Numbered from the stretch's first letter, positions 39,471-48,267 are shown. The stretch is DNA of 64,000 nt from Hymenobacter perfusus (GCF_003944765.1 NZ_RWIU01000002.1:496001-560000), one strand, 5' to 3'. Notes: a model not told the origin generated them from the letters alone. Translations and numbers: made by a program.

Positions 39471-40796
39471 TTACCGCCCGAACAACCCTTTACGGCGGCG
39501 TAGCGCCACCGGATGCTGCGGAAACTGCTGGTTGAAGGCCGCCACCATAGCGGCCTCGTGCTGACGGAAAAACTCAGGGTCGAAGTTAGCAGCTCCCAGC
39601 TCGGCCAGCACCTGCGGGGCAGGCGTACCGGCCTGCAACCAGGCGTGCCAGGTTTCGTGGCGGTGACGCAGGCCCAGCACGTTCACGCCCGTCACGGCCA
39701 GCGTATCGCGCCGGAAATTCAGGCGCAGCAGGTGGCGGCCGTTGGGGTGCTGCCAGCAGAAGCTGTGTTCCGCGGGCTCGGGGCGGGCGGGCACGCGGCC
39801 GTAGGTCTGGTATTCGAGGTCGAAGAACTTGGCCGAGTTAAACCACACGCCGCGCCGGTAGGGGCGGGGCTGTCCGCAGAGCGTGTAGGCCACGGTTTCG
39901 CCCTGCTGCCGGCCGGTGTACCAGAGCTGTTCCACGGCCACCTCGCCGGGGGCCGGCGCGCGGTGCTGGGCACAGTCGCCGGCGGCGTACACATCGGGGG
40001 CGCTGGTTTGCAGCAGCTCATCTACCAGAATACCCCGCGCCACCTCCAGACCGGCGGTTCGGGCCAGGTCGGCGTTGGGTTCGACGCCGATAGCCAGCCC
40101 CACCCACTGGGCGGGCAGCTCCTCGCCGGTACTGGTGCGCACGGCCCGCACCCGGCCCTGGGTATCGGGCAGCAGCGCGGCCAGTTCGGTGCCGTAGCGC
40201 ACCGTGATGTGGTGGACCACCAATTGTCGTTGCACCAGAGCCGCCTCTTCGGGCGGCAGCACCGAGCCCCAGTAGTGCGCGTCGCGGATGAGCATGGTCA
40301 CGGCCACGCCCTTGGAGGCAAGCATCTCGGCCAGCTCGATGCCAATCAGCCCGCCGCCTACTACTACCGCCTGCCCGATGCCGTGGGTGTCGCGGGTCAT
40401 CTGCTCCAGGTCGGGCAGCGTCACGAAGCCCTGCACGCCGGCCAACTCCCGGCCCGGCCACTCGCCCGGGCGGCTGCGCGAGCCGGTAGCCAGCAGCAGC
40501 TTATCGTAGGAAAGCACGGCGCCGGTGCTCAGCGTGAGGGTGCTGGCCTGCGCATCAAAGGCGGTAGCAGTGGCCTGGATCAGCTCCAGACGGTTTTCCT
40601 GCCAGAACCAGTCGTCGTAGGGCTTGATGTCCTGGGGGCGCAGGTGGCCCAGGTACACGTACATGAGGGCCGGGCGCGAAATGTGGTACGGGCTTTCGTC
40701 GGCTACCAGCGTGATGCGGGCTTCGGGCCGGAGCCGCCGGGCCGTGAGGGCGCACGTAACGCCGGTAATGCCATTGCCGATGATGACCAGATGCAT
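39471..40796 (-). CDS. FAD-dependent pyridine-nucleotide oxidoreductase
   Basis: A 441-residue flavoprotein of the NADH:rubredoxin/nitrite-reductase FAD family. The first dinucleotide-binding site is at the start (MHLVIIGNGITGVTCALTAR), the second NAD-binding site is VVVGGGLIGIELAEMLASKG, and the FAD-adjacent motif is DVYAAGDCAQ. I start at the ATG at 40796 rather than the longer open frame. The C-terminal 90 residues form an extra domain with YRRGVWFNSAKFFDLEYQTY. A perfect -7 box precedes it (40832-40839). Order FAD protein, small membrane protein, polyferredoxin suggests an electron chain. Confidence 0.92.
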   Translation of the reverse strand: MHLVIIGNGITGVTCALTARRLRPEARITLVADESPYHISRPALMYVYLGHLRPQDIKPYDDWFWQENRLELIQATATAFDAQASTLTLSTGAVLSYDKLLLATGSRSRPGEWPGRELAGVQGFVTLPDLEQMTRDTHGIGQAVVVGGGLIGIELAEMLASKGVAVTMLIRDAHYWGSVLPPEEAALVQRQLVVHHITVRYGTELAALLPDTQGRVRAVRTSTGEELPAQWVGLAIGVEPNADLARTAGLEVARGILVDELLQTSAPDVYAAGDCAQHRAPAPGEVAVEQLWYTGRQQGETVAYTLCGQPRPYRRGVWFNSAKFFDLEYQTYGRVPARPEPAEHSFCWQHPNGRHLLRLNFRRDTLAVTGVNVLGLRHRHETWHAWLQAGTPAPQVLAELGAANFDPEFFRQHEAAMVAAFNQQFPQHPVALRRRKGLFGR

Positions 40797-40831
40797 GCGG
40801 GGAAGGCGCGGAAAAGTGGTGGACGCCCGGG

Positions 40832-40839
40832 CAAAGCTA
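40832..40839 (-). promoter_or_regulatory. -7 promoter box of the FAD oxidoreductase gene
   Basis: Minus-strand TAGCTTTG, an exact TAnnTTTG match, 35 bases before the start codon. No terminator lies between. Confidence 0.55.
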
Positions 40840-40935
40840 CGCCACCCGCGCACATGTGGTTTGAACCAGCACTTAACCCCGCGGCCCGCCCGCGCGTACA
40901 GCCCTCTACATTCCTCACTCAAATTTCCCCGCCCC

Positions 40936-41325
40936 ATGGCTACCGATAACGAAAAGTCGAATAAGGACATCATTCATAACGACGAGCAGGCCATTCCCGA
41001 GAACGAGCAGCTGCAGAAAGAGAAGGAGTTCAAGCAGAGCATGAGCAACGACAAGGCCGCCAGTGACCCCTCGGCCCAGCGCAATACCGGCGCGGGCGGC
41101 TACACCCAGCGCGCCGACCAGAAAGACCAGCTTGAAAACCTGCACATTGGCGGGGCTGAGGGCGTCCCCCAGGGCGGCAACGACCACGAAAATGCCGGTG
41201 AGCAGGCCAGCGGGCCGGGCTTCGAGGTGGAAGGCAGCTACGACATGGGGAACCCCATCCGGAGCCAGGAGCAGGAGTTCGGCGAGAAAGAGCCGAGCGG
41301 CCCTGCCAAGCCCGCCCACGACTAG
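40936..41325 (+). CDS. Highly charged, low-complexity protein of unknown function
   Basis: A 129-residue hydrophilic protein starting MATDNEKSNKDIIHNDEQAI at 40936, rich in Asp, Glu, Lys, Asn and Gly, without hydrophobic core, signal or membrane segment. It is very probably largely disordered, like the stress-associated hydrophilins or late-embryogenesis-type proteins that accumulate during osmotic or desiccation stress. That role is inference from composition only. An internal stretch GAGGYTQRADQKDQ is the only part with any pattern. It is followed by a strong terminator at 41351-41393 and is transcribed alone, divergent from the FAD gene. Confidence 0.75.
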   Translation: MATDNEKSNKDIIHNDEQAIPENEQLQKEKEFKQSMSNDKAASDPSAQRNTGAGGYTQRADQKDQLENLHIGGAEGVPQGGNDHENAGEQASGPGFEVEGSYDMGNPIRSQEQEFGEKEPSGPAKPAHD

Positions 41326-41350
41326 GGTTTGCTTTATGTTGTCCCGCAGT

Positions 41351-41393
41351 CCGGGGCTCGTTTCCAGTTTGGGAACGAGCCCCGGTTTTTTTA
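41351..41393 (+). terminator. Intrinsic terminator after the hydrophilic protein gene
   Basis: CCGGGGCTCGTTTCC pairs with GGGAACGAGCCCCGG (one mismatch) and eight T follow. The remaining 200 bases to 41601 hold a weak TATCTTTA box at 41492-41499 and no gene. Confidence 0.9.
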
Positions 41394-41600
41394 CGATAAT
41401 TCCATTCAATGGACCGAAATGGTGCTAATCGTAGCGGTAAATAAATCCGAAAATTGGAATACCCGATTAGGTTACGCTTCTGTTAAACCTATATCTTTAG
41501 GGGCCGATGGTGTCTGAGAAGAAAGAAATTCCTCGGTAGCTCTCTGCTCAACCCCTCGCCCCAGCCCCGAAAAATCCCCACTTTTTTTACCTAACCGTTT

Positions 41601-42302
41601 ATGGATGCTAACACCACTACTCCCGCTGAAAATGAAGATCTGACCCCGGAGGTGCAGGACGAAGAAGAGGATTTTTCGTCGGGCAACCGCCGGCTGGCCA
41701 TTATTGTGGGGGCCATTGTGGCCATTGTAGTGCTGGGCTACGTGCTGCTGCCCGCCCAGGCGACCCGCCGGCTGGCCGCTGTCATGCCGGTAATGGAACT
41801 CGGTGAGGCCACCGTTACCGGAGCCCGCGCCACTGAGGAGGCCAAGCCCGCCGAGGAAGCCACCGCCGAAGAAGAAGCCACCAAGTCCGCCACGTCGGCA
41901 ACCAAGACCGTGGCCGCTGCCCGCCCCACCGCTGCTGCCACCACAACGGCCACCATTGATGCCCCGGCAACTACTGTGGCCGAGGAGCCGGTAGCTATTG
42001 AGCCTGTGCCCGCCGCCGCCGCTCCGGCCCCCGAAGCCGCCCCCGCTACCGTGACCATGAGTGGCCGTATCCTCGACGAAAACGGCCGCCCGATGGCCGG
42101 TGCCACCGTGATGGTGCGCGGCTCGAAAAAGGTAACCGGTACCGATGCCAATGGCAACTACACCCTGGAAGTACCCGCCGGCGACAACACGCTGGTATAT
42201 GGCTACGGCGGCTACGAGGACCAGGAAGTACGCACCCGTAGCACTCAGCCCCAGAACGTAACGCTACTGCCCCGGGAAGGAGCCACGCGCCGCCGGCGCT
42301 AG
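41601..42302 (+). CDS. Membrane protein with Ala/Pro/Glu-rich linker and carboxypeptidase-regulatory-like domain
   Basis: A 233-residue protein: acidic N-terminus (MDANTTTPAENEDLTPEVQD), one membrane helix at about residues 32-52 (LAIIVGAIVAIVVLGYVLL), a 90-residue Ala/Thr/Glu/Pro-rich linker, then a CarboxypepD_reg-like beta-sandwich (SGRILDENGRPMAGATVMVR, TDANGNYTLEVPAGDNTL, YGGYEDQEVRT) and a basic tail TRRRR. In Bacteroidota the same beta domain usually begins TonB-dependent receptors, but here it is tethered to the inner membrane without a barrel. It could cross to the periplasm and contact envelope partners; function unknown. Confidence 0.83.
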   Translation: MDANTTTPAENEDLTPEVQDEEEDFSSGNRRLAIIVGAIVAIVVLGYVLLPAQATRRLAAVMPVMELGEATVTGARATEEAKPAEEATAEEEATKSATSATKTVAAARPTAAATTTATIDAPATTVAEEPVAIEPVPAAAAPAPEAAPATVTMSGRILDENGRPMAGATVMVRGSKKVTGTDANGNYTLEVPAGDNTLVYGYGGYEDQEVRTRSTQPQNVTLLPREGATRRRR

Positions 42303-42348
42303 GCAATTAGCCGCCCCGTCGTCGGCCTTCTTGACGCTTAAGTAAATG

Positions 42349-42386
42349 AAAAAAGCCCCGTCAGCTAACTGAAGGGGCTCTTTTTT
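42349..42386. terminator. Bidirectional intrinsic terminator
   Basis: AAAAAAGCCCC and GGGGCTCTTTTTT with TCAG/CTGA extending the stem give U-runs on both strands. It serves the convergent genes ending at 42302 (plus) and 42406 (minus). Confidence 0.9.
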
Positions 42387-42405
42387 GTGCAGTAGCAGCT
42401 GCGTT

Positions 42406-43875
42406 TTACTCCGATTTGGTGCCGGCAAAGCGGCGGCCGAACAGGAAGTACACCGGGATGCCTAGCGCCACCAAGCCCAGGCCCCGCTGGGAAAACTCCG
42501 CCGTGTCGGGGGCCACCAGCAGGATAATGCAGAAAGCCGAGGCCAGTGTTACGTAGATGGCTGGCAGCACCGGGTAGCCCCAGGCCCGGTAGGGGCGCGG
42601 CGCCTCGGGCCGCGTGCGGCGCAGCACAAAAATGCCGATGATGGTGATGACGTAGAACAGAATCACCGAAAACATCACGTAGTTAAGCAGTTGCCCGTAG
42701 GAGCCACTCAGGCAGAGTAGGCAGGCCCACAGGCATTGCGCCCACAGCGCCCGGCTGGGCACGCCGGCCGCGTTCAGGCGGGCCAGCCCCGGGAAGAACA
42801 CCCCATCCTGGGCCATGGCGAAGTAGGCCCGCGCCCCGCTCAGAATAATGCCATTATTGGCGCCGAAGGTGCTGAGCATAATGAGCACGGCCATCACGTA
42901 CGCACCTTTCTGGCCCAAAACCGACTCGGCCACGGCCGTGGCTACCCGGTCGTCGGTGGCGTATTGGATGCCGCGGCCGGCTACCGTGGTAGCTTCCGGG
43001 GAGCCGTGCAGGGGCAGCACCAGCAGGTACACTATGTTGATGAGGATGTACAGGCCCGTCACGATGGCCGTGCCCATGGCCATGCTGCGCACCAGCGTGC
43101 GTTCGGGGTTCACAATTTCCTCGCCCGCAAACCCAATATTATTCCAGGAATCGGAGGAAAACAGGGAGCCCGTCATGGCCATGCCAATAGCTACTACCAG
43201 TCCGGACAAGCTCAGGGGCACGGGCGCAAACGAGGCACCGGGGGCCGGGAAGCGCGTAGCCGTCCATACATCCTGGAAGTTGGCCGAAATGGCGTCGTGG
43301 TTGATGCCTAGGGCCACCCCGAACAGGATGAGCAAAGCCAGGGCCACCAGCTTGGTGCTACCCAGCACGTTCTGAATGAGCTTGCCGGTGCGCACACCCT
43401 GCGCGTTTAGGGCCGTAATGCCGATAATCAGGAGGATGGCCAGCAGCTGCACGCTGCTGAACTCCAGGCCGGCAACCTGAAATAGCACGTTTTTCACACT
43501 GAACCACGGCAGCAGTACGCCGGTGAACTTGGCAAACGCCACCGCCACGGCCGCAATTACGCCGGTCTGGATGACGGTGAACAACGACCAGCCGTAGAGG
43601 AAGGCCACCAGCTTGTTGTACGACTCGCGCAGGTACACGTACTGGCCGCCCACTTTCGGGAACATGGAGGCCAGCTCGCCGTAGCTGATGGCCCCGGCCA
43701 TGGTAATAACGCCCGTGAGCAGCCACACCACCAGCAGCCAGCCGCTGGAGCCCACCTGCCGGGCAATATCGGCCGACACAATGAAGATGCCGGAGCCAAT
43801 CATACTGCCAGTCACAATCATGACGGCATCAAACAGCGTAATGGCCCGCTGAAAATGGCCTTGTTTTTCGGACAT
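42406..43875 (-). CDS. Amino acid permease (APC superfamily)
   Basis: A 489-residue transporter with about twelve membrane helices. The N-terminal helix 1 motif TLFDAVMIVTGSMIGSGIFI is characteristic of amino-acid/polyamine antiporters of the APC superfamily. Later stretches TGVITMAGAISYGELASMFP and ETLVRSMAMGTAIVTGLYIL-like segments fit the LAT/SteT subgroup; the exact sequence is NPERTLVRSMAMG. Substrate cannot be predicted. I start at the ATG at 43875 (MSEKQGHFQRA). It is divergent from the 908-residue gene and shares a terminator with the 41601 gene. Confidence 0.93.
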   Translation of the reverse strand: MSEKQGHFQRAITLFDAVMIVTGSMIGSGIFIVSADIARQVGSSGWLLVVWLLTGVITMAGAISYGELASMFPKVGGQYVYLRESYNKLVAFLYGWSLFTVIQTGVIAAVAVAFAKFTGVLLPWFSVKNVLFQVAGLEFSSVQLLAILLIIGITALNAQGVRTGKLIQNVLGSTKLVALALLILFGVALGINHDAISANFQDVWTATRFPAPGASFAPVPLSLSGLVVAIGMAMTGSLFSSDSWNNIGFAGEEIVNPERTLVRSMAMGTAIVTGLYILINIVYLLVLPLHGSPEATTVAGRGIQYATDDRVATAVAESVLGQKGAYVMAVLIMLSTFGANNGIILSGARAYFAMAQDGVFFPGLARLNAAGVPSRALWAQCLWACLLCLSGSYGQLLNYVMFSVILFYVITIIGIFVLRRTRPEAPRPYRAWGYPVLPAIYVTLASAFCIILLVAPDTAEFSQRGLGLVALGIPVYFLFGRRFAGTKSE

Positions 43876-43968
43876 AGGGGGAGAGTAGAAAGTGTTTCGG
43901 GGCGGAAGATAGAAAACTGCCTTCCAAACCCCAGCTCCGGCCCCATGCCGCACTCCGCCCCGAATGCC

Positions 43969-43976
43969 TATTTTTG
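43969..43976 (+). promoter_or_regulatory. -7 promoter box of the 908-residue protein gene
   Basis: TATTTTTG matches TAnnTTTG exactly, 27 bases before the ATG at 44004, giving a leader of about 20 bases. Confidence 0.55.
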
Positions 43977-44003
43977 CCGTTCCCCACCTCCCGGGTTTCC
44001 CGC

Positions 44004-46730
44004 ATGTCGAACCGACTACTGGTTTTTTTAACGGCTCTGCTACTGTTCACGGCGTTGGGCTCCTACGTGTACTACCGCCGCACCGTGGCCCGCGTACCCG
44101 TGGACCCCTGGGCCCTGGTGCCCGACGATGCCGTGCTGGTGGCCGTCACCCGCGACCATCCCACGCTGGTGCGCCACCTCAAGGAAACCCAGCTCTGGGA
44201 CAACCTCAAGGCCGTGCGCTACTTTCAGCAGGTAGAAAACCAGCTGACCCTGGCCGACAGCCTTACCGGCGGCCGGAGCGTGGTGCTGAAGTTTCTGGGC
44301 CGGAAGCGGGTGTTTACCTCCCTGCACGTCACGGGGCCAGGCCGTTTTGATGTGCTGTTTCAGGTGCCCATCGGGAGCGTGCGCGAGTACCGCCAGATCC
44401 GGGGGCTGCTCGAAGGCCTGGGCCGCGACCCGCGGTTTCAGGTAACTCACCGTACCTATGAGGACCAGCAGCTTACGGAGGTGCGCAGCCAAGGCAGCCC
44501 GGACGGCATCACGCTGCTCAACTACCGCAACCACCTGCTGCTGAGCGCCAGTCCGGCCCTGGTGGAAGCCGTGGTCCGCCGCCTGCAGCACCCCGAAGCC
44601 CCCACTGTGGCGGCCGAGTTTCAGAGCACCGATTACTTCCAGCTGCGCGACGTGGATGCCACCCTGCTGCTCAACCAGCGGCGGCTGCCGCAGCTGCTGG
44701 GCGTGTTTTTTCGGCAGGAACTGACCCCCGAAATTGCCGCCGTAGCCAGTCTGGCCCGAAACGAAATGACGGAAATGAAGCTGGCCGGCAACAAGGTCAT
44801 CTTCAACGGCTTCGCCAACCCCGAAACGGCCCGCGACGGTCTGCACCAGCGCCTGGTGGGCCAGCCCGCGCAGCGTCTGCGCATGGCCGAGGTGCTGCCG
44901 CTGCGGGCCGCGCTGGTGGTGCACATCGGGCTGGGGCCGGTAGCAGTTTTGCGCGGCCCCCGGCCCCCGGCCCCCGATTCCTTGGCGGCCGTCACCGGCC
45001 CGCTACTCGACAGCCTCACGGCTCAACTCAGCCAGGAAGTAGCGTTGTGCTACCTGAGCACGCCTTCGGCCCGGGCTAGGCCGGGCAAGCTGGCGCTGGC
45101 ATACACGCCCAACCCCGGCAAAGTGAGCAGCCTGCTGGGCCAGCTGCGCCGGGCCGCCGGGGCCAGTCCGGGCTTCACGCGGGTGGGCCCCTACCAGATT
45201 TACCAGACCGGCGTGGCCGAGCTGCCGCAGCTGCTGCTGGGGCCGGCCTTCCGAGGGTTTGCCCGGCCGCTGGTGGCGCAGGTGGGCAACTACGTGGCCT
45301 TTGCCGATGATGAGACGGCCCTGTTTCAGTGGCTGACCGATGTGACGGCCGGGGAGGTCTGGAGCCGCTCACCCACGCAGGTGGCGTTCTTGCAGGAGGC
45401 CCAGCCGCTGGCCCGGCTACGGGTGCTGCTGGACACGCGCAACTGCTGGAACCTGCTGCTGCGGGGCTTGCAGGAGGAGCGGCGGGCGGGCCTGCTGCGC
45501 AACGAAACACTGTTTAAGCGCTTTCCGCAGGTGAGTATGCAGTGGGTGCCCGCCGCCAACGAGCAGGAAGCGGGCGCGCAGTATTTCACCCAGTTTGTAC
45601 TGCGGCACCCCATTGTGGGCCCCGCCGAGGCGCGCCCCCAGAACCAGAACGGCACGGGCAGCGTGCTGGCTTTTAAAATACCGCTGAGCAGCTCGCCCGA
45701 AATAGTGCTGGTGAGCGGGGCCAAGCTGCCCGGCGTGCTGGTGCAGGATACTGCCCACGTACTGCACTACATCACCCCCGACAACGTGGTGGCCTGGTCC
45801 GATTCGTTGCCGGGGCCGCTGGTGGGGCCTACGTACCGGCTGCCGGGGGCTACTGGTTTTCTGTTGGCTACGCCGGGGCAACTATTTCAGTTTAACAGCC
45901 GGGGTCAGGTGCAGCCCAACTTCCCGCTCAACCTGCCCGATACAGTGCGGGCTACTTCCCTGAGCGTTTCGCCAGCGGGAGGCAGTGCTGCCCGTCGGCT
46001 GCTGGTGGCCGGGGCCAGCGGTAATCTTTTCCTGTACGATACGCAGGGCCGCACCTTCCCGGGGTGGCAGCCCAAGCAGCTGGAGTTCCGACTGGCCGGC
46101 CCGCCCCAGTACCTCACCGTGGACGGCCGCGACGTAGTGGTGGTGCTGCTGGAAAACGGCTACGTGTATGCCCTTGATCAGGCCGGTAATCCGTATCCGG
46201 GCTTCCCCATCAGCGTGGGGGCGCGGCTGGCAGGCAGCGGCCTAGCCGAAACCGGCCCGACCCTGAGCCGCACCCGCGTGACGGTAGTCACCCAGCACGG
46301 CGAGCTGGTGAGCTTCAACTTGAGCGGCGACGTGGTAAGCCGCCGCCGGGTGGCCACCTGGAGCCGCACCAGCCGCTTCCGCCTCATCCCCGATCAGCAG
46401 CAGCGCAGCTTCGTGGTGGCCCGGGAGGACGGTAACCGGTTCACCCTATTCGATGCTAATAGCCGCCAGCTGCTCAGCCAGACGTTCGTGACCACCGCGC
46501 CCCGCGCCGTGCAGTACTTCAACTTCGGGCCCGGCCGGCAGGTATACGCCGTCACGGAAACCGGCCCCGGTAAGGCCTACCTCTACGATTCCCGCGCCCG
46601 TCTTATCGGCGGTCAGCCCTTTAGCAGTACCGTGGCGCAGGTATCCCTTTCCTATGACCCCGCTACCGGCCTCTACCACCTGTTCCGCGTCGTCGGCTCC
46701 GAACTCCGCCGCACGGATGTCAAATTGTGA
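44004..46730 (+). CDS. Large membrane-anchored protein with DUF3352-like and beta-propeller regions
   Basis: A 908-residue protein with one N-terminal membrane helix (LLVFLTALLLFTALGSYVYY) and a large extracytoplasmic part. The first 500 residues have the style of DUF3352-type proteins (WALVPDDAVLVAVTRDHPTL, VVLKFLGRKRVFTSLHVT, LPQLLLGPAFRGFARPLVAQ, YVAFADDETALFQWLTDV). The last 330 residues look like PQQ-type propeller blades (LLVAGASGNLFLYDTQGRTF, VVVVLLENGYVYALDQAG, FVVAREDGNRFTLFDANSRQ, YAVTETGPGKAYLYDSRARL). No catalytic motif is visible. Possibly an envelope scaffold or folding factor by analogy with BamB-like propellers, but that is guesswork. It is the largest gene in the window. Confidence 0.85.
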   Translation: MSNRLLVFLTALLLFTALGSYVYYRRTVARVPVDPWALVPDDAVLVAVTRDHPTLVRHLKETQLWDNLKAVRYFQQVENQLTLADSLTGGRSVVLKFLGRKRVFTSLHVTGPGRFDVLFQVPIGSVREYRQIRGLLEGLGRDPRFQVTHRTYEDQQLTEVRSQGSPDGITLLNYRNHLLLSASPALVEAVVRRLQHPEAPTVAAEFQSTDYFQLRDVDATLLLNQRRLPQLLGVFFRQELTPEIAAVASLARNEMTEMKLAGNKVIFNGFANPETARDGLHQRLVGQPAQRLRMAEVLPLRAALVVHIGLGPVAVLRGPRPPAPDSLAAVTGPLLDSLTAQLSQEVALCYLSTPSARARPGKLALAYTPNPGKVSSLLGQLRRAAGASPGFTRVGPYQIYQTGVAELPQLLLGPAFRGFARPLVAQVGNYVAFADDETALFQWLTDVTAGEVWSRSPTQVAFLQEAQPLARLRVLLDTRNCWNLLLRGLQEERRAGLLRNETLFKRFPQVSMQWVPAANEQEAGAQYFTQFVLRHPIVGPAEARPQNQNGTGSVLAFKIPLSSSPEIVLVSGAKLPGVLVQDTAHVLHYITPDNVVAWSDSLPGPLVGPTYRLPGATGFLLATPGQLFQFNSRGQVQPNFPLNLPDTVRATSLSVSPAGGSAARRLLVAGASGNLFLYDTQGRTFPGWQPKQLEFRLAGPPQYLTVDGRDVVVVLLENGYVYALDQAGNPYPGFPISVGARLAGSGLAETGPTLSRTRVTVVTQHGELVSFNLSGDVVSRRRVATWSRTSRFRLIPDQQQRSFVVAREDGNRFTLFDANSRQLLSQTFVTTAPRAVQYFNFGPGRQVYAVTETGPGKAYLYDSRARLIGGQPFSSTVAQVSLSYDPATGLYHLFRVVGSELRRTDVKL

Positions 46731-46738
46731 GTTTGTGA

Positions 46739-46904
46739 GTGTCATTGCGAGGCGGAGCCGAAGCAATCCGTCCTTCACAAAGCTCCTAACGCTGACCTAT
46801 TCCAAAGCCCCTGACGCCAGTCCGGATGTCAGGGGCCTTTCTGTATGACTAGGCTTTGCGCACTGAAAAGGACAGATTGCTTCGGCTCCGCCTCGCAATG
46901 ACAC
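46739..46904. repeat. REP-like inverted repeat (GTGTCATTGCGAGGCGG type)
   Basis: Arms 46739-46768 and 46875-46904 are perfect 30-base inverses beginning GTGTCATTGCGAGGCGGAGC. They enclose the terminator at 46804-46840. The inner CGGAGCCGAAG word is shared with the right arm of the element at 8858-8990. Confidence 0.88.
46804..46840 (+). terminator. Intrinsic terminator after the 908-residue gene
   Basis: AAAGCCCCTGAC and GTCAGGGGCCTTT pair around a 12-base loop, inside the REP-like element. Confidence 0.8.
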
Positions 46905-46924
46905 TTACTCACTAAATCACCACT

Positions 46925-48133
46925 TCACCTATTCGTCAGCCAGCCCTTGCGGTAGAAATAGGTGAGCTGGCCGATGACGATGAGCAGCAGCAGCCCCAGC
47001 AGCACCGGGTAGCCCCAGGGGCTGTACAGTTCCGGCATGTTGAGGTAGTTGATGCGGCCGTCGGGGGCTTCGCGCTGGAAGTTCATGCCGTAGAGGCCCA
47101 CCACGAAGCTTAGCGGAATGAAAATACTGCTGATAATGGTCAGCACCTTCATCACCTCATTGGCGCGGTTGCTCTGGTCCGACATGTACAGCTCCACCAG
47201 GCTGCTCACGGTTTCGCGGTAGCTCTCAGCCAGGTCCAGGGCCTGAATGGCGTGGTCGTAGCAGTCCTTGAAGAACACCTTGATTTCCTCGGGCACCGTT
47301 TCATCGGGCATGCGCAGGAGTTCCGCAATCTTCTCCCGCTCGGGGTATACCAACCGCCGAAAGCGCACAATATCCTTCTTGATGTGCAGGATGCGGTTGA
47401 GCACCCGCCGGTCGGGGCGGCCCTGGAAAATGCGCTCCTCTAGGGTTTCCAGGTAGTCGCCGATGGCGGCCATGGTGGGGTAGTAGTGGTCGAGCACCAC
47501 ATCGGTGAGGGCGTAGGCCAGGTACAGCGGCGTGCGGCGGCGGATGTTGCTGCGGCCCGTGCGCAGGCGCAGGCGCACGGCTTCCAGGCAGTCGTCGTAG
47601 TCATCCTGAAAGGTGAGCACGTAGTTGGAGCCGGTGAAGATGCTTAGCTGGTCGTCGTCGATGTCCAGCAGGCGCGTGAATTCCGTCATGCGCGACACCA
47701 GAAACAGGCCGTCTTCGGTTTCCTCCACCTTGGCCCGCTGGTAGTCGCCCAGCACGTCCTCCATCTGCAACGGGTGAATCCGGAAGTCCTCCTGAATGCG
47801 CTGCATCAGGGGCAGGTCGTCGTAGCCGCGCACGTCAATCCAGTGCTTCTGCTCGGGGTGCTTTTGGAAGTAGGCCAGCAACTCGTCGTACTGGTGGAAT
47901 TCGTGCTCCTTGTAAAAATTCTCGTCGTAAGAAATCAGGAACAGACGTGGCGGCAGGGCATCTTCCCGCACGATGAGCGTGCCGGGGCGCTGGCCCACCA
48001 TTTGCTCGCGGGCCTGACGCGTGGCGTCCCGGTCGGCTACGGCGCGGGTGTGCAGGTGGTCATCTTCTTCGTTGGGAAGCGGCGCAGCGGTTGGCGGCGG
48101 CGGGAGGGGAATGGCAGGCGGTGGGGTCGACAT
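46925..48133 (-). CDS. corA: CorA-family divalent metal ion transporter
   Basis: A 402-residue CorA-type channel for Mg2+ (or Co2+). The C-terminus carries the GMN motif (LYGMNFQREAPDG) after the first of two membrane helices (SSIFIPLSFVVGLYGMN and VLLGLLLLIVIGQLTYFYR) and a short basic tail. The long N-terminal cytosolic domain has the usual alpha/beta part and the stalk helix (ALDLAESYRETVSSLVELYM). The start at 48133 (MSTPPPAIPLPPPP) gives a Pro-rich extension that is not conserved; an internal start is possible but I see no good one. It ends next to a heptad tract. Confidence 0.93.
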   Translation of the reverse strand: MSTPPPAIPLPPPPTAAPLPNEEDDHLHTRAVADRDATRQAREQMVGQRPGTLIVREDALPPRLFLISYDENFYKEHEFHQYDELLAYFQKHPEQKHWIDVRGYDDLPLMQRIQEDFRIHPLQMEDVLGDYQRAKVEETEDGLFLVSRMTEFTRLLDIDDDQLSIFTGSNYVLTFQDDYDDCLEAVRLRLRTGRSNIRRRTPLYLAYALTDVVLDHYYPTMAAIGDYLETLEERIFQGRPDRRVLNRILHIKKDIVRFRRLVYPEREKIAELLRMPDETVPEEIKVFFKDCYDHAIQALDLAESYRETVSSLVELYMSDQSNRANEVMKVLTIISSIFIPLSFVVGLYGMNFQREAPDGRINYLNMPELYSPWGYPVLLGLLLLIVIGQLTYFYRKGWLTNR

Positions 48134-48267
48134 GCAAAAGGCAGGAGGCAACGGAATGAAGCAGTTTACGGGATTTCGCCGAAAAAGCTGGGTACTGTCC
48201 GGCAAATAAGGCTGCCTGCCACGCTGTGCCGGTAGCGGCGCGTACTGAATAGGGCGGGAAATACTCG

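Larger units (their letters stand above)
46725..46930. repeat. Heptad-periodic tract flanking a REP-like element
   Basis: The left tract (46725-46740, TTGTGAGTTTGTGAGT) is short and overlaps the stop of the 908-residue gene; the right tract (46903-46930) reads ACTTACT, CACTAAA, TCACCAC, TTCACCT and touches the corA end. They enclose the REP-like arms 46739-46904 and a terminator, giving a nested structure. Confidence 0.6.

Noticed and set aside
39513-40949. 478-residue plus-strand open frame across the FAD oxidoreductase gene
   Set aside because: No motif, wrong codon-position pattern, and the minus-strand frame holds both dinucleotide-binding motifs.
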